Assembly (NCBI RefSeq): GCF_011008845.1
Contig: NZ_JAAIWM010000005.1
Coordinates: 62,001-126,000, forward strand
DNA: 64,000 nt
Direction: 5' to 3'
Source of the DNA: Bacillus mesophilus
GTDB lineage: Bacteria; Bacillota; Bacilli; Bacillales; SA4
This document shows, piece by piece, positions 51,567 through 62,478 of this stretch (positions within the stretch are counted from its first letter, which is position 1; each line of letters opens with the position of its first letter). Position numbers and translations under genes: made by a program. The notes below the pieces were generated by a model, which did no database searches, had not been told where the DNA came from, and saw nothing but the letters and a program-made list of their open reading frames with translations.

Positions 51567-52418
51567 CTATATTAACGCATAGACCATTCGATCTTTCCCA
51601 TTTATATCATCCTTCACTTCAACTGAAGCATGAGGAAACGTGTTTCTTAGCATTGTAGCAACCGCTTCACCTTGACCAGCACCAACCTCGAAGGCAACCA
51701 TTGCCCTATCTTTTAGTACGGCAGGAAGCTCTTCCATAAATCTTCGATAAAAATCCAATCCATCGTTCCCTCCAAAAAGAGCCCGATGTGGTTCATGATC
51801 TTTAACGACTACTGATAATTCTTCATCATTCGGAATATAAGGAGGATTAGAAACAACGATATCAACCTTTTTCCCCGCTTGTATAAGCGGCACAAGCAGG
51901 TCACCTTGAATAAACGTAACCCTTGCTTCCAATTTTTCAGCATTTCGTATAGCTACCTGTAAAGAGCTGTTCGCAATATCAGTCGCCCATATGTTTAGAC
52001 GTGACGCTTCAAGCGATAAAGTTATAGCAATGGCTCCACTACCAGTCCCTACATCTACTAATTCTAGTGGTCCTTGGTTCGGAAAATGCATATTCATTCT
52101 TTCTATGACCCCAATAACAAGTTCTTCTGTTTCAGGCCGTGGAATTAACACTTCCGGGTTCACTTCAAAGCGACGACCGTAGAATTCCTCATAGCCGATA
52201 ATATGCTGAATCGGAATACCCTGTTTATGTAACTCAACTGCTTCTATAAATGCTGACTTCTGTTGTTCTGATAGCTCTTCTCTCATATTCATAAAAAGCT
52301 GAGTTCGGTTTTGCTGTAAAATATGCAGTAAAAGAAGCTCTCCCGCTTTGGCTTCCCTGCCAGCTTCCTCTAAAAAAGAAGAAGCCCAATTTAGGGCTTC
52401 ATACACTTTTGTAAACAT
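51567..52418 (-). CDS. prmC: release-factor glutamine methyltransferase PrmC
   Basis: Methylates the Gln of the GGQ motif of RF1/RF2 using SAM. 283 aa: helical N-domain (to ~85), SAM motif VDVGTGSGAIAI and the glutamine-binding NPPYIPN. Its ATG follows the prfA stop with no gap, so it is coupled to its substrate gene. Confidence 0.95.
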   Translation of the reverse strand: MFTKVYEALNWASSFLEEAGREAKAGELLLLHILQQNRTQLFMNMREELSEQQKSAFIEAVELHKQGIPIQHIIGYEEFYGRRFEVNPEVLIPRPETEELVIGVIERMNMHFPNQGPLELVDVGTGSGAIAITLSLEASRLNIWATDIANSSLQVAIRNAEKLEARVTFIQGDLLVPLIQAGKKVDIVVSNPPYIPNDEELSVVVKDHEPHRALFGGNDGLDFYRRFMEELPAVLKDRAMVAFEVGAGQGEAVATMLRNTFPHASVEVKDDINGKDRMVYALI

Positions 52419-53486
52419 TTATTCTGCCTGCTCCATACGTGATGCTTGATCTTCCATAATGAGAGCATTAATTACTTCATCAAGCTTTCCTTGCAGAACT
52501 TGATCAAGCTTCTGAAGCGTTAATCCAATACGGTGATCAGTGATACGGTTTTGCGGGAAGTTGTATGTTCTAATACGCTCTGAACGGTCACCAGTACCAA
52601 CAGCAGATTTACGATTTGCATCATATTCTGCTTGAATTTCTTGGTTAATTTTATCGAAAACACGAGCACGTAATACCTTCATTGCTTTTTCTTTATTTTT
52701 GATTTGAGATTTCTCATCCTGACACGTTACAACCGTGTTAGTCGGGATATGTGTTAAACGAACAGCTGACATCGTTGTATTAACCGATTGACCTCCAGCT
52801 CCACTTGAAGCATACGTATCCACGCGAATATCTTTTTCATGAATATCTACTTCTACTTCTTCTGCTTCTGGTAAACAAGCAACGGTTGCTGTTGACGTAT
52901 GAATACGTCCACCAGACTCAGTTTCAGGTACACGCTGAACACGGTGTGCGCCGTTTTCAAATTTCATTTTTGAATAAGCGCCTTTACCATTAATCATGAA
53001 GATAATTTCCTTATAACCACCTACACCTGTAGATGATGCTTCAATTACTTCCGACTTCCAGCCTTGTGCTTCAGCAAAGCGTGAATACATACGGTATAAG
53101 TCACCAGCAAAAAGTGCTGCTTCATCTCCACCTGCAGCCCCACGAATTTCAATAATAACGTTTTTATCGTCATTTGGATCTTTAGGTAAAAGAAGGACAC
53201 GCAAACGTTCGGATAGCTCGTCTTCTTGTTCTTGTAATTCACTTATTTCCATTTTTACCATCTCACGCATATCAGCATCAAGCTTTTCCTCAAGCATTGC
53301 CTTCGCATCTTGTAATTGCTCGTGTACACTTTTGTACTCGCGGTATGCCATCACTGTATCTTGTATATCAGATTGTTCTTTTGAATAGTCACGTAGTTTC
53401 TTTGGATCATTTACGATATCCGGATCACTTAATAATTCATTTAAGCGCTCATAACGATCCTCTACAGATTGTAATCGATCTAACAC
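52419..53486 (-). CDS. prfA: peptide chain release factor 1
   Basis: Terminates translation at UAA/UAG. 355 aa with GGQ at residues 231-233 ([18 protein letters not shown]) and [15 protein letters not shown] near the C-terminus. Start at GTG 53486 ([15 protein letters not shown]), with GAGGTGA 7 nt upstream; an ATG two codons earlier is inside the spacing zone. Confidence 0.96.
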   Translation of the reverse strand: MLDRLQSVEDRYERLNELLSDPDIVNDPKKLRDYSKEQSDIQDTVMAYREYKSVHEQLQDAKAMLEEKLDADMREMVKMEISELQEQEDELSERLRVLLLPKDPNDDKNVIIEIRGAAGGDEAALFAGDLYRMYSRFAEAQGWKSEVIEASSTGVGGYKEIIFMINGKGAYSKMKFENGAHRVQRVPETESGGRIHTSTATVACLPEAEEVEVDIHEKDIRVDTYASSGAGGQSVNTTMSAVRLTHIPTNTVVTCQDEKSQIKNKEKAMKVLRARVFDKINQEIQAEYDANRKSAVGTGDRSERIRTYNFPQNRITDHRIGLTLQKLDQVLQGKLDEVINALIMEDQASRMEQAE

Positions 53487-53584
53487 AATCATTCACCTCA
53501 TTTTTTAGCCATAACATTCTAATTATAGTATAGAGAAATTAGGTAGTCAAAGCAAACCCTGCTCTTCAATATATTATGCATATG

Positions 53585-53618
53585 TAAAAAACGAGGAACA
53601 TGTTGTTCACTCGTTTTT
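53585..53618. terminator. hairpin terminator downstream of the YhcN/YlaJ lipoprotein gene
   Basis: AAAAACGAG ... CTCGTTTTT around GAACATGTTGTTCA; symmetric A/T-runs would work in either direction. About 66 nt after the lipoprotein stop. Confidence 0.75.
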
Positions 53619-53683
53619 GGAATGTGAAATTAGTACCCAAATTAGCAAAGCTTTTTGGGCTGATAACAACTAATCAAAGCTAA

Positions 53684-54127
53684 TTACCTCTCACCGTCAC
53701 CGTCATGTACACGGACATGGATATGAAAGCGTGGTACAGCCTTCGTAATATCATGAAGTAACTTATGTCGTAGCTCATCACGCTCTTCTTCAGAATACTT
53801 TTTATTTGAATGAACCGTCACATAGGCTTTATTACCATTAAGAAATACAGAACCCGGTGTAACGTCATCGAATGTTTCGACCACACCTCTGATTTTATCA
53901 ACATCCGTTCCAAGAGTTGGACGTGTTTCATTCACATCAATATAATTGGTTGAGCTTTGATTTGGTGGGAATACACTTTCGTCACGAAGATCTCGATCAT
54001 AAAAGCCATCGTTCCCTCCGTCAGCACCCATAAGTTGCAAGCCATTTTGATCTTCGGTAGTTTGGACCTGACTACAGCCCGAAATAATTAGAATTGCAGT
54101 ACATAATAAAAGCAGCTTCATTCTCAT
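53684..54127 (-). CDS. YhcN/YlaJ family sporulation lipoprotein
   Basis: A 147-aa lipoprotein: lipobox IISGC (Cys ~18), then a ~50-residue linker (TEDQNGLQLMGADGGNDGFY) and the YhcN/YlaJ domain (DKIRGVVETFDDVTPGSVFL, AYVTVHSNKKYSEEERDELR). The family is enriched in spore coat/cortex membrane proteins and influences germination in some members. Start at ATG 54127 with AGGAGGG; six extra residues in the longer frame. His/Asp-rich C-terminus (FHIHVRVHDGDGER). Confidence 0.85.
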   Translation of the reverse strand: MRMKLLLLCTAILIISGCSQVQTTEDQNGLQLMGADGGNDGFYDRDLRDESVFPPNQSSTNYIDVNETRPTLGTDVDKIRGVVETFDDVTPGSVFLNGNKAYVTVHSNKKYSEEERDELRHKLLHDITKAVPRFHIHVRVHDGDGER

Positions 54128-54185
54128 GTTAATCCCTCCTACCATTAGGATTGCCCTGAGTTGAAGCTGCTTTGCATGGAAAATA

Positions 54186-54794
54186 TTACGAATTCATGGT
54201 TGTTTGTATAATCGCTGGTTTATTTCTTACCTCATGGCAGTGTCTACAGCGTGGTTCATAGGATTCTGAAGCTCCTACTAAGATAATCGGATCATCATAA
54301 GATGCTGGTTCATTATTTATCAGACGTTGTGTTCTACTCGCAGGTGATCCACAACCTGAACAAACTGCATGCAGCTTTGTGACATGTTCGGCAACAGCCA
54401 TTAAATCAGGAACCGGTCCAAACGGTTCACCCCTAAAGTCTTGATCAAGACCTGCTACAATTACACGATGACCTTGATACGCTAACTGCTGCGCTACTTC
54501 ACCAATATGCTCATCAAAAAATTGCACTTCATCAATTGCCACAACATCTACATCAGCTGTTGTCTGATTTAAAATTTCACGAGAAGAAGATACAGGGCGT
54601 GCTTGTACTGCAGTACCATTATGTGAAACTACATTTTCTTCGCTGTATCTATTATCAATAGCTGGCTTAAATACCAGAACATGTTGCTTTGCATATTGTG
54701 TACGCTTCACACGTCGAATGAGCTCCTCTGATTTTCCCGAAAACATACTTCCACAGATGACCTCAATCCAACCGCTTTTTCTCATTTCATACAT
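54186..54794 (-). CDS. tdk: thymidine kinase
   Basis: Type II thymidine kinase (salvage). 202 aa: P-loop [12 protein letters not shown], Walker [15 protein letters not shown], zinc ribbon Cys in [10 protein letters not shown] and PRCRHCHEV. Monocistronic position between rpmE and the lipoprotein gene. Start at ATG 54794 with AAAGGGAG at a slightly long spacing. Confidence 0.95.
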   Translation of the reverse strand: MYEMRKSGWIEVICGSMFSGKSEELIRRVKRTQYAKQHVLVFKPAIDNRYSEENVVSHNGTAVQARPVSSSREILNQTTADVDVVAIDEVQFFDEHIGEVAQQLAYQGHRVIVAGLDQDFRGEPFGPVPDLMAVAEHVTKLHAVCSGCGSPASRTQRLINNEPASYDDPIILVGASESYEPRCRHCHEVRNKPAIIQTTMNS

Positions 54795-54939
54795 AAGACG
54801 GACTCTCCCTTTCTCGTCTTCACGTTTGTTTCATAATGAATGACTGTATTACTTATTATACCTGTTTCATTGAATAGAGAATGACTAAATATCATTTCCA
54901 ATTTTTCTTTATTAAGTATTAAAGTGATTTATTATCAAG

Positions 54940-54979
54940 TAAAAAGGCAGACAAGGAATGAACACTTGCCTGCCTTTTA
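54940..54979 (-). terminator. terminator of rpmE
   Basis: On the minus strand AAAGGCAGGCAAG ... CTTGTCTGCCTTT with one mismatch and a T-run; just after the rpmE stop. Confidence 0.9.
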
Positions 54980-55010
54980 AAAGGTAATGTACCTTTTCAT
55001 ATGGTAAAAC

Positions 55011-55211
55011 TTACTTTAAACCATACTTCTTGTTGAATCTATCTACACGACCATCTGCACTAGCGAACTTTTGACGTCCAGTATAGAATGGGTGGCACTC
55101 AGAACAAACCTCAACCTTAACCTCATTTAATACAGATCCAGTTTCGAATTCGTTTCCGCAAGCACACTTAACCATAACTTTTTTATAGTTTGGGTGAATT
55201 CCTGTTTTCAT
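55011..55211 (-). CDS. rpmE: 50S ribosomal protein L31 (zinc-binding form)
   Basis: A 66-aa ribosomal protein with both CxxC-type ligands: VKCACGNEF and EVCSECHPF, i.e. the Zn-containing C+ form rather than the zinc-free YtiA type; ends FNKKYGLK. Expected under zinc sufficiency; in B. subtilis it is displaced by YtiA on zinc limitation. Confidence 0.96.
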   Translation of the reverse strand: MKTGIHPNYKKVMVKCACGNEFETGSVLNEVKVEVCSECHPFYTGRQKFASADGRVDRFNKKYGLK

Positions 55212-55392
55212 GTTTTTTTCATCTCCTTCTGCCCTGAAACCATTTTTGAATCAGAGTAAGTTTGTACACATATCGTAAGTGAGATCATAGCAAGATGCTG
55301 TTTAAATCTCACTGCTAAAATCACACATGATGAAATTATATCAGGACAGTGTCCGTTTTGCAACCGTCTATCCAAAAGGTTCTATTGGCAAA

Positions 55393-56673
55393 TTATGACC
55401 TACTAGCCGTTGTCCCTTTTTTGTCCTCTTCCATTAATTGAAAGAATTCATCATTTGTCTTTGTTTTCTTCAAACGACGTAAGAAGCGTTCAACAAAGTC
55501 TGGAGAATCTGTCATTCCTCTTCTGATCGTCCAAAGCTTGTCTAGATGATCTTTCGTAATAAGAAGCTCTTCCTTTCTCGTTCCAGAACGACGAATGTCG
55601 ATCGCAGGGAAGATTCTCTTTTCTGCAAGTGAACGATCAAGATGTAATTCCATATTACCTGTACCCTTAAATTCCTCATATATGACATCATCCATACGTG
55701 ATCCCGTTTCAACTAAAGCAGTGGCTAAAATGGTTAAGCTACCACCCTCTTCAATATTACGAGCCGCACCAAAGAATCGCTTTGGACGATGGAAAGCCGC
55801 TGGGTCAATACCTCCAGATAGCGTTCTACCACTTGGCGGAATAACCAAATTATAAGCTCTCGCCAAACGAGTGATACTATCCATTAAGATGATTACGTCT
55901 TTTTTATGCTCAACTAGTCTCATCGCACGCTCAAGTACTAGCTCTGCAACCTTAATATGATTTTCAGGTACCTCATCAAAAGTCGAACTTACTACGTCAC
56001 CTGCAACAGAACGTTCAATATCTGTTACTTCCTCTGGTCTTTCATCAACAAGTAGAACAATAAGCTCTGCTTCTGGATGATTCGTGGTGATACTATTTGC
56101 GATTTCCTTTAATAGCATCGTCTTTCCTGCCTTTGGAGGGGCAACAATCAGTCCACGCTGACCAAATCCGACTGGCGAGATGAGATCCATAATCCTTGTT
56201 GAGATGTGTGTTGGGCTTGTCTCAAGAACAATTTGACGATCTGGATAAAGTGGCGTAAGCGCAGGGAAGTGAACGCGTTCCTTAGCAGTTTCCGGATTAT
56301 CACCGTTAACAGCCTCAACGTGTAAAAGACCATAATAGCGCTCGTTTTCCTTTGGAGGTCTAACTTTACCAGAAACCTTATCACCGTTACGTAAATCAAA
56401 TCGTCTAATTTGTGAGGCAGAAATGTAAATATCCTCTGAGCTAGGAGAATAATTAATCGGTCTTAAGAAGCCAAAGCCTTCAGACTGAATAATTTCTAGC
56501 ACACCTTCCATAAACATGAAGCCATCTTTTTCGGCTTGGGCCTTTAGAATAGCAAAAATAAGTTCTTTCTTCGTAAGCTTGCTATAATAGGACACTTTAA
56601 AATTACGTGCCTGTTCATATAAATCCTTTAATTTCATTTCTTCTAAACTAGAAAGAGTAAGACTATTACTCAT
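55393..56673 (-). CDS. rho: transcription termination factor Rho
   Basis: A 426-aa hexameric RNA helicase. N-terminal helix bundle, cold-shock-like RNA domain (FMEGVLEIIQSEGFGFLRPI), Walker A VAPPKAGKTMLLKEIA, Q-loop/R-loop GTGNMELHLDRSLAEKR. Near-identical in core to B. subtilis Rho. ATG preceded by AGTGGTG. Confidence 0.96.
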   Translation of the reverse strand: MSNSLTLSSLEEMKLKDLYEQARNFKVSYYSKLTKKELIFAILKAQAEKDGFMFMEGVLEIIQSEGFGFLRPINYSPSSEDIYISASQIRRFDLRNGDKVSGKVRPPKENERYYGLLHVEAVNGDNPETAKERVHFPALTPLYPDRQIVLETSPTHISTRIMDLISPVGFGQRGLIVAPPKAGKTMLLKEIANSITTNHPEAELIVLLVDERPEEVTDIERSVAGDVVSSTFDEVPENHIKVAELVLERAMRLVEHKKDVIILMDSITRLARAYNLVIPPSGRTLSGGIDPAAFHRPKRFFGAARNIEEGGSLTILATALVETGSRMDDVIYEEFKGTGNMELHLDRSLAEKRIFPAIDIRRSGTRKEELLITKDHLDKLWTIRRGMTDSPDFVERFLRRLKKTKTNDEFFQLMEEDKKGTTASRS

Positions 56674-57062
56674 TTGAACACCACTCTTTTACCATAATTA
56701 TTGTTGTACGTGACATGCAAGCGCTTATTATCCATCTTTTCAAACATATTCACCTGTATTTTAAAGGGTAGAAATGATGGAAAGGAAAAGAAATAAGAAG
56801 ATTTCTTCGAAGTTAATTTGTGAAGAAGTTTGTAAGCGAATGAAATACGTAGCAATTCTTATTTTACCCTTAAGTTATAGATTTAATCAACACCTGCCAC
56901 TGATAAAACATTTTGACAGATTATGAGCTTGTCCTATTTTTGCTATCGTATTTTGTCAAATTAAGAAGGAGCAGGTAACATTTTGTCACTGCTCCGCTCT
57001 CTTATTTTAAGTAAAATTTAAAATTACTTACACTTGGACACTGTACCTGTCCCTTTGTCCCA
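56674..57062. other. gap between rho and glpX: hairpin and a short palindrome
   Basis: Holds the rho upstream region. Downstream of glpX (minus strand) lies GGACAAAGGGACAGGTACAG with TGTCC, a short palindromic type often seen after Bacillus genes (57036-57062), then a weak hairpin GGAGCAG/CTGCTCC (56968-56995) that may terminate glpX. No other gene. Confidence 0.5.
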
Positions 57063-58031
57063 CTATGGTTTAATTACTAGGTTTGGTTTTTTGTTTAGAC
57101 TGTGTCTGCCATCAACGAATCTTACTGTTCCTGATTTAGCACGCATAACGAGGGATTGTGTTGTTCCTACGGTTCCTTTAAATTGTACACCGCGCAGAAG
57201 TTCTCCATCAGTTACACCTGTTGCAGCAAAGATGGCATCATCACCTTTTACTAGGTCTGTCATATAAAGAATTCGATTTACATCTTCAATTCCCATTTTA
57301 CGACAACGAATTAGTTCTTCTTCTGTTTGGGGAAGAAGCTTTCCTTGGATTTCTCCACCTAGGCATTTTAGGGCAACTGCAGCAATTACTCCTTCAGGTG
57401 CTCCTCCTGAACCGAATAGTATATCCACGCCTGTATGATCAAAAGCTGTATTGATTGCACCCGCAACATCACCATCATTAATCAGCTTGATTCGCGCACC
57501 TGCATCTCTTATTTCTTGTATCAATTTTTCATGTCTTGGTCTATTGAGAACAGTTGCTACAACATCCTCGATATCTTTATTTTTAGCTTTTGCAACTGCT
57601 AGTAAATTATCATATACAGACGCATCAATATTTATTTTCCCAACTGCCTCTGGACCTACAGCGATCTTATCCATATACATATCTGGAGCATGCAATAGAT
57701 TACCATGATCTGCAATAGCAAGAACAGCCAGTGCATTCCAGCCTCCGGTTGCAACAATACTTGTTCCTTCTAAAGGGTCAACCGCAACGTCTACTCTTGG
57801 ACCATAGCCAGTCCCTAATTTTTCCCCGATATACAGCATAGGTGCTTCGTCCATTTCACCTTCGCCAATTACAACGGTCCCTTTCATTGGCACTGTATCA
57901 AAAACATCACGCATTGCTGAGGTAGCAGCATCATCCGCCTCATTCTTCAGACCTCTTCCCATCCATCTTGCTGATGCAAGTGCCGCTGCTTCTGTCACAC
58001 GTACAAGCTCCATTGATAAACTACGTTCCAT
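57063..58031 (-). CDS. glpX: class II fructose-1,6-bisphosphatase GlpX (YwjI)
   Basis: Gluconeogenic F1,6P2 phosphatase. 322 aa: [20 protein letters not shown] at the start, metal/substrate sites in [14 protein letters not shown] and [10 protein letters not shown], and [15 protein letters not shown]. Start at ATG 58031 with AAGGGGAG; the longer form adds nine residues. Located between rho and murAB as ywjI in B. subtilis. Confidence 0.94.
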   Translation of the reverse strand: MERSLSMELVRVTEAAALASARWMGRGLKNEADDAATSAMRDVFDTVPMKGTVVIGEGEMDEAPMLYIGEKLGTGYGPRVDVAVDPLEGTSIVATGGWNALAVLAIADHGNLLHAPDMYMDKIAVGPEAVGKINIDASVYDNLLAVAKAKNKDIEDVVATVLNRPRHEKLIQEIRDAGARIKLINDGDVAGAINTAFDHTGVDILFGSGGAPEGVIAAVALKCLGGEIQGKLLPQTEEELIRCRKMGIEDVNRILYMTDLVKGDDAIFAATGVTDGELLRGVQFKGTVGTTQSLVMRAKSGTVRFVDGRHSLNKKPNLVIKP

Positions 58032-58138
58032 CCTAGTATCTCCCCTTATTTGCTTCATTGAAGGTTATAATAAAAAAATATGTTATACCAATTTGTAATT
58101 ACTCACAAATAGTATAACATATTTATTAAATACTTTTA

Positions 58139-59425
58139 TTAAGAATTTTGTAGTTGTTCAATTTCTTGCTCTGTCATGCTTTCTCTCCAGATGACAGCAC
58201 CTAAGCCATTCAGCTTTTCCACAAGGTTTTCATAGCCACGATCAATATGCTCTAGACCTGAAACCTCTGTGATTCCTTCAGCCATTAAGCCTGCTACGAC
58301 AAGAGCAGCCCCTGCTCGTAAATCACTTGCACGAACCTTTGCCCCTTGAAGTTGAGAAGGGCCATTAACGATGGCAGATCTACCTTCAACCTTGATGGCA
58401 GCATTCATTCTTCTAAGCTCATCAATATGCTTAAACCTAGCACCGTAGATGGTATCGGTAACAACACCTGAACCTTCTGCTTTTGTTAAAAGTGAGGTAA
58501 ATGGCTGTTGCAGGTCTGTTGGGAAACCAGGATATACTAATGTTTTAATATCAACTGTTTTTAAATTATGATGACCTCTTACTAAAATCTTGTCATCTTT
58601 CGTTTCAATGACTACACCCATTTCACGTAACTTTGCAATCAGAGATTCTAAGTGTAAAGGAATGACATTATCAATTATAACTTCTTCTCCCATTGCCGCA
58701 CCAAGAATTAGGTATGTACCTGCCTCTATACGATCGGGGATAATACTATGACGACAACCATGAAGAGAGTCGACTCCATCAATACGGATGACATCTGTTC
58801 CAGCACCTTTAATCTTTGCTCCCATGCTCGTTAAAAGAGTTGCTACGTCAATGATTTCCGGTTCTTTCGCTGCATTTTCAATGATCGTACGCCCTTTAGC
58901 TCTAACCGCAGCTAGCATGATATTAATGGTAGCTCCTACACTAACTACATCTAGATAAATTCTAGCACCAATTAGCTCATCAGCACGCAAATAAATAGCA
59001 CCTTGCTCATTAGTCACTTTTGCTCCTAATGCCTCAAAGCCCTTTATATGTTGATCAATCGGTCTTGGTCCTAGGTGGCATCCACCTGGAAGTCCGACCA
59101 CTGCTTTCTTAAATCGTCCAAGCATAGCCCCCATTAAATAATAAGAAGCTCTTAATTTTTTAACTTTTCCGTTAGGTAGTGGCATTGATATCATTTTTGA
59201 AGGATCCACGATAATTTCACTATCATTTAAGGAAACAGTACCGCCGATTTCTTCTAATAAATCCGATAATGTTTGCACATCTGAAATATTTGGTAATCCA
59301 TCAATAATGACAGGAGACTCGGCTAAAATCGTTGCAGGAATTAAGGCTACTGCACTATTTTTAGCTCCGCTAACCCGAACTGTTCCATTTAACTTGTTTC
59401 CACCTTCTATTTTAAGTTTTTCCAT
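58139..59425 (-). CDS. murAB: UDP-N-acetylglucosamine 1-carboxyvinyltransferase MurAB (second copy)
   Basis: Paralogue of the 19.7-kb murAA. 428 aa with the fosfomycin-target Cys116 in [15 protein letters not shown] and [11 protein letters not shown]. Assigned to MurAB by its place between tal and glpX; the B. subtilis MurAB is non-essential and of lower activity. ATG behind GGAAGGGAG. Confidence 0.95.
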   Translation of the reverse strand: MEKLKIEGGNKLNGTVRVSGAKNSAVALIPATILAESPVIIDGLPNISDVQTLSDLLEEIGGTVSLNDSEIIVDPSKMISMPLPNGKVKKLRASYYLMGAMLGRFKKAVVGLPGGCHLGPRPIDQHIKGFEALGAKVTNEQGAIYLRADELIGARIYLDVVSVGATINIMLAAVRAKGRTIIENAAKEPEIIDVATLLTSMGAKIKGAGTDVIRIDGVDSLHGCRHSIIPDRIEAGTYLILGAAMGEEVIIDNVIPLHLESLIAKLREMGVVIETKDDKILVRGHHNLKTVDIKTLVYPGFPTDLQQPFTSLLTKAEGSGVVTDTIYGARFKHIDELRRMNAAIKVEGRSAIVNGPSQLQGAKVRASDLRAGAALVVAGLMAEGITEVSGLEHIDRGYENLVEKLNGLGAVIWRESMTEQEIEQLQNS

Positions 59426-59694
59426 GTAAATCTCCCTTCCAGTTTATGGTCGCTCGCGAAGGACATACACTTAACGTTATTTTATCCCTTAGTTTACACG
59501 ATTATGAAGAAAATATGTAATGAAAAGGTAAAATTGCGACAAAATATCTATTTTGGCTTACTTTTACAGTTATATTTTAAATTTCAATCTTCATCATAAC
59601 ACGCCTTATAAAAAGTGAATACTAATTAATTTTTCCTGTATATAAGGGGGTAGACAAAGTATTAGAGATTTAAGAGATTTGTTTCTTAAAATAG

Positions 59695-59734
59695 AAAAAG
59701 AGCAGTAGATATTGGAATCTAGTGCTCTTTTGGC
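59695..59734 (-). terminator. terminator-like hairpin upstream of murAB
   Basis: On the minus strand AAAGAGCACTAGAT ... ATCTACTGCTCTTT with one mismatch, then a T-rich stretch. Likely ends transcripts from the tal side. Confidence 0.7.
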
Positions 59735-59778
59735 TTTTTCTATAGGCTGAGTTATTTAGCTATTTTATTTAACTATTT

Positions 59779-59911
59779 TGTTGATTTTCGTTACAGGACA
59801 CTCGCTTTCCGCGGGCGGTTGGGGAGCCTCCTCGTCGCTCAAGCTCCTGCGGGGTCTCCCCTAAACCGCTTTTCCCGCAGGAGTCTCGCATCCCTACACT
59901 ACAATCAACAC
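59779..59911. repeat. dispersed ~130-bp inverted-repeat element, copy 3 (diverged)
   Basis: Ends TTGATT/AATCAA complementary; interior CACTCGCTTTCCGCGGGCGG, GGGGAGCCTCCTCGTCGCTC, GCGGGGTCTCCCC, CCCGCAGGAGTCTCG. Same plan as copies 1 and 2 with compensatory-looking changes in the inner arms (GGGGAG/CTCCCC instead of GTGAG/CTCAC). It occupies most of the structured part of the murAB-tal gap. Confidence 0.8.
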
Positions 59912-59992
59912 TGCTTAAAAAATTAATACAGTCATTTAACAGTGATGTTTAAAAGACGTACCCTTTAAGAACAGTCGCTTTTAAAACAAACT

Positions 59993-60634
59993 TTATCTCT
60001 TATCCCAATCTGCTAGGAATTGTTCGATTCCCTTGTCGGTTAATGGGTGATTGAATAGTTGCAGGATTACTTTTAAAGGTACGGTTGCGATATGTGCACC
60101 ACGAACGGCTGCTTCTGTAATATGCTGAGGATGACGAATTGAAGCGGCAATAATTTCAGTAGGAATATCATGTACTAGGAAAATCTCAGCAATTTTGCTG
60201 ACTAGTTCTAATCCGTCATGTCCGATATCGTCTAATCTCCCTAAAAACGGTGATACATATGTAGCCCCAGCTCTAGCTGCTAATAATGCTTGGTTAGCTG
60301 AGAAAATTAACGTTACATTTGTTTTAATTCCTTCTTCACTGAACACTTTAACAGCTTTTAAACCGTCAGGAGTCATTGGCACCTTAATCGTAATGTTTGG
60401 TGCAATCTTTGCCAATTCTCTTCCTTCCTTCAGCATACCCTCTACATCTAAACTAATGACTTCCGCACTAACTGAGCCTGACACTTCTGCTGTGATTTCA
60501 CGTAGGCGATCTTCAAAAGAGACTCCCTTTTCCTTTGCAACAAGTGATGGATTTGTCGTTACACCAGATAGAATCCCCAATTGGTTTGCTTCTTTGATTT
60601 CTTCAATATTAGCAGTATCAATGAAAAATTTCAT
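59993..60634 (-). CDS. tal: transaldolase / fructose-6-phosphate aldolase-type (YwjH)
   Basis: A 213-aa TalC/FSA-type TIM barrel: [20 protein letters not shown], the Schiff-base Lys84 in [12 protein letters not shown], and [16 protein letters not shown]. Short transaldolases of this kind in Bacillus act in the pentose phosphate pathway. ATG behind AAAAAGGGGG. Follows fbaA with a terminator between, so it may have partial read-through. Confidence 0.93.
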   Translation of the reverse strand: MKFFIDTANIEEIKEANQLGILSGVTTNPSLVAKEKGVSFEDRLREITAEVSGSVSAEVISLDVEGMLKEGRELAKIAPNITIKVPMTPDGLKAVKVFSEEGIKTNVTLIFSANQALLAARAGATYVSPFLGRLDDIGHDGLELVSKIAEIFLVHDIPTEIIAASIRHPQHITEAAVRGAHIATVPLKVILQLFNHPLTDKGIEQFLADWDKR

Positions 60635-60692
60635 TTATAATTCCCCCTTTTTATTAACGAAAAGCATGTTAAAAAAGACTAAAGGATAGAAA

Positions 60693-60717
60693 GAAACCGC
60701 CTTAAGGCGGCGGTTTT
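60693..60717 (-). terminator. terminator between fbaA and tal
   Basis: 8-bp G+C-rich stem AAACCGCC / GGCGGTTT followed on the minus strand by CTTTCT; just after the fbaA stop. Confidence 0.7.
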
Positions 60718-60721
60718 CTTT

Positions 60722-61579
60722 TTATGCACGATTAGAAGATCCGAATTCTTTCATCTTTCCTCTAACTGTATCTTTAATTGCATCGCGAGCTGGTCCTAAA
60801 TACTTACGTGGGTCATACATTTCTGTATTAGCAGCAAGTACCTCACGAACCTTATTCGCTGATGAGATTTGGTTTTCTGTATTTACATTAATTTTAGCTG
60901 TTCCGTAAGAAATCGCTCTTTGAATATCCTTTGTAGGGATACCTGTCCCACCGTGTAATACAAGTGGTACTCCAGTTGCTAGCCCGATCTCTTCCATTTC
61001 CTTGAAGCCAAGGTTAGGCTCACCCTTATAAGGGCCATGAACCGATCCTAAAGCAGGTGCTAGGCAATCAATTCCTGTACGTTTAACAAGCTCTTCACAC
61101 TCTTTTGGATCTGCGTAAATAACGCCATCTGCGATTACGTCATCTTCTTGTCCACCTACTACTCCAAGCTCTGCCTCAACAGATACACCATGGAAGTGAG
61201 CAAGTTCTACTACTTTAGCTGTTGTTTCAATATTTTCCTCAAATGGATGATGAGAAGCATCGATCATAACAGAAGTAAATCCTGCATGAATGGCTTTCGC
61301 GCAAGACTCATAGCTTGAACCATGATCAAGATGAATCGCAACAGGAACAGTTACCTTGTATTCTTCCATTAAATTTTTAACAAGCTCAACGATTGTCTTA
61401 AATCCACCCATATATTTTGCAGCACCTTCAGACACACCTAAAATCACAGGTGAGTTTTCTTCTTGTGCAGCTTGAAGAATAGCCTGAGTGAATTCTAAAT
61501 TATTTAGGTTAAATTGACCAACCGCATAACCTTCTGCTTTACCCTTTTGAAGCATTTCAGTCATTGAAACTAAAGGCAT
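60722..61579 (-). CDS. fbaA: class II fructose-bisphosphate aldolase
   Basis: A 285-aa zinc aldolase of glycolysis/gluconeogenesis. Motifs: [11 protein letters not shown] (catalytic Asp and Zn His), SVHGPYKG and VLHGGTGIP (Zn His), INVNTE (phosphate). ATG behind AAGGAGG. Confidence 0.96.
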   Translation of the reverse strand: MPLVSMTEMLQKGKAEGYAVGQFNLNNLEFTQAILQAAQEENSPVILGVSEGAAKYMGGFKTIVELVKNLMEEYKVTVPVAIHLDHGSSYESCAKAIHAGFTSVMIDASHHPFEENIETTAKVVELAHFHGVSVEAELGVVGGQEDDVIADGVIYADPKECEELVKRTGIDCLAPALGSVHGPYKGEPNLGFKEMEEIGLATGVPLVLHGGTGIPTKDIQRAISYGTAKINVNTENQISSANKVREVLAANTEMYDPRKYLGPARDAIKDTVRGKMKEFGSSNRA

Positions 61580-61751
61580 AATTTTTGTCCTCCTTATGTA
61601 TCCTACTACCTAAACCTTCTAAAATATTTACCTTACTATTTTCTCCAAACTGCAAAGTAAATATGTAAAATAGCCATTATTAGAAGCATTTAGTAAATAG
61701 CATACCAACTATCGCCAAAAACAGCAACGCTGAATAACTGAAGAAGACTTT

Positions 61752-62120
61752 TTAAGAACGAATTGGTAAATGCTTTTTAACAGCTTCTCTGATTTCATCA
61801 ATATCAAATGGCTTTGCAAAATGAGTGATTGCTCCAAGGTCTTTTGCTTCTTGAATCATATCAAGCTCACCATATGCAGTCATAATAATTACTCGGATAT
61901 CTTGATCTACTGCTTTCATTCTCTTTAATATTTCAATTCCATCCATACCTGGAATTTTCATATCTAATAAAACTAAATCTGGTGAATGTTTATCCACTAT
62001 TTCAAGAGCTTGATAGCCATTTGCCGCTTGAAATGTATCATAACCTTCTTTTTGAAAAACCTCATTTAACAGTATGCGAATACCAAATTGATCATCCACG
62101 ATTAGTATTTTCTCTTTCAT
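61752..62120 (-). CDS. spo0F: sporulation phosphorelay response regulator Spo0F
   Basis: A 122-aa single-domain receiver passing phosphate from sensor kinases to Spo0B. Acidic pocket Asp9/Asp10 (ILIVDDQFG), phosphorylated Asp53 ([11 protein letters not shown]), Thr in IIMTAYGEL, Lys in FAKPFDI. Start at ATG 62120 with AGGAGTG; the GTG three codons earlier is inside that site. Confidence 0.96.
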   Translation of the reverse strand: MKEKILIVDDQFGIRILLNEVFQKEGYDTFQAANGYQALEIVDKHSPDLVLLDMKIPGMDGIEILKRMKAVDQDIRVIIMTAYGELDMIQEAKDLGAITHFAKPFDIDEIREAVKKHLPIRS

Positions 62121-62231
62121 TGTCTTCACTCCTAGTTAGTATTAATCTATATTACACCTGATTACCCAATGTGAAAAAGCCTTTGTAGCATGTTTGTGCT
62201 ATTTAAGTTAATTCTAATCTTATTGAGAGTA

Positions 62232-62284
62232 ATTCTCTTTTATTGCAAAAAAATCCTCTTTTATGTCGAAATAAGTTTCCGACA
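62232..62284 (-). promoter_or_regulatory. sigma-H promoter of spo0F with two Spo0A boxes
   Basis: Minus-strand AGGATTT (62251-62257), 15-nt spacer, GAAT (62232-62235), fitting sigma-H. Just upstream lie a perfect Spo0A box TGTCGAA (plus strand 62264-62270) and an inverted one with a single mismatch (TCCGACA, 62278-62284). B. subtilis spo0F is controlled this way. Confidence 0.75.
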
Positions 62285-62443
62285 AATTCCTACTTATTTC
62301 GTACTTTTCATCTCTTTTCACCAAAAGATTCTCTGTTTTAGACCACTCGCATCTTCACTCAGTTTACATTATGAGTAATAACGCAGCATATCCAACAAAA
62401 GTCTCTAAACTTTATCAGAATCTATGTTTTTGATATAGTTCGG

Positions 62444-62449
62444 TATAAT
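62444..62449 (+). promoter_or_regulatory. probable -10 element of ywjG
   Basis: Consensus TATAAT about 30 nt before the ywjG start, but no good -35 hexamer is visible, so the promoter may need an activator or may be weak. Confidence 0.4.
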
Positions 62450-62478
62450 AGAGGAAATATAAAAGTAAAGGTGATCTC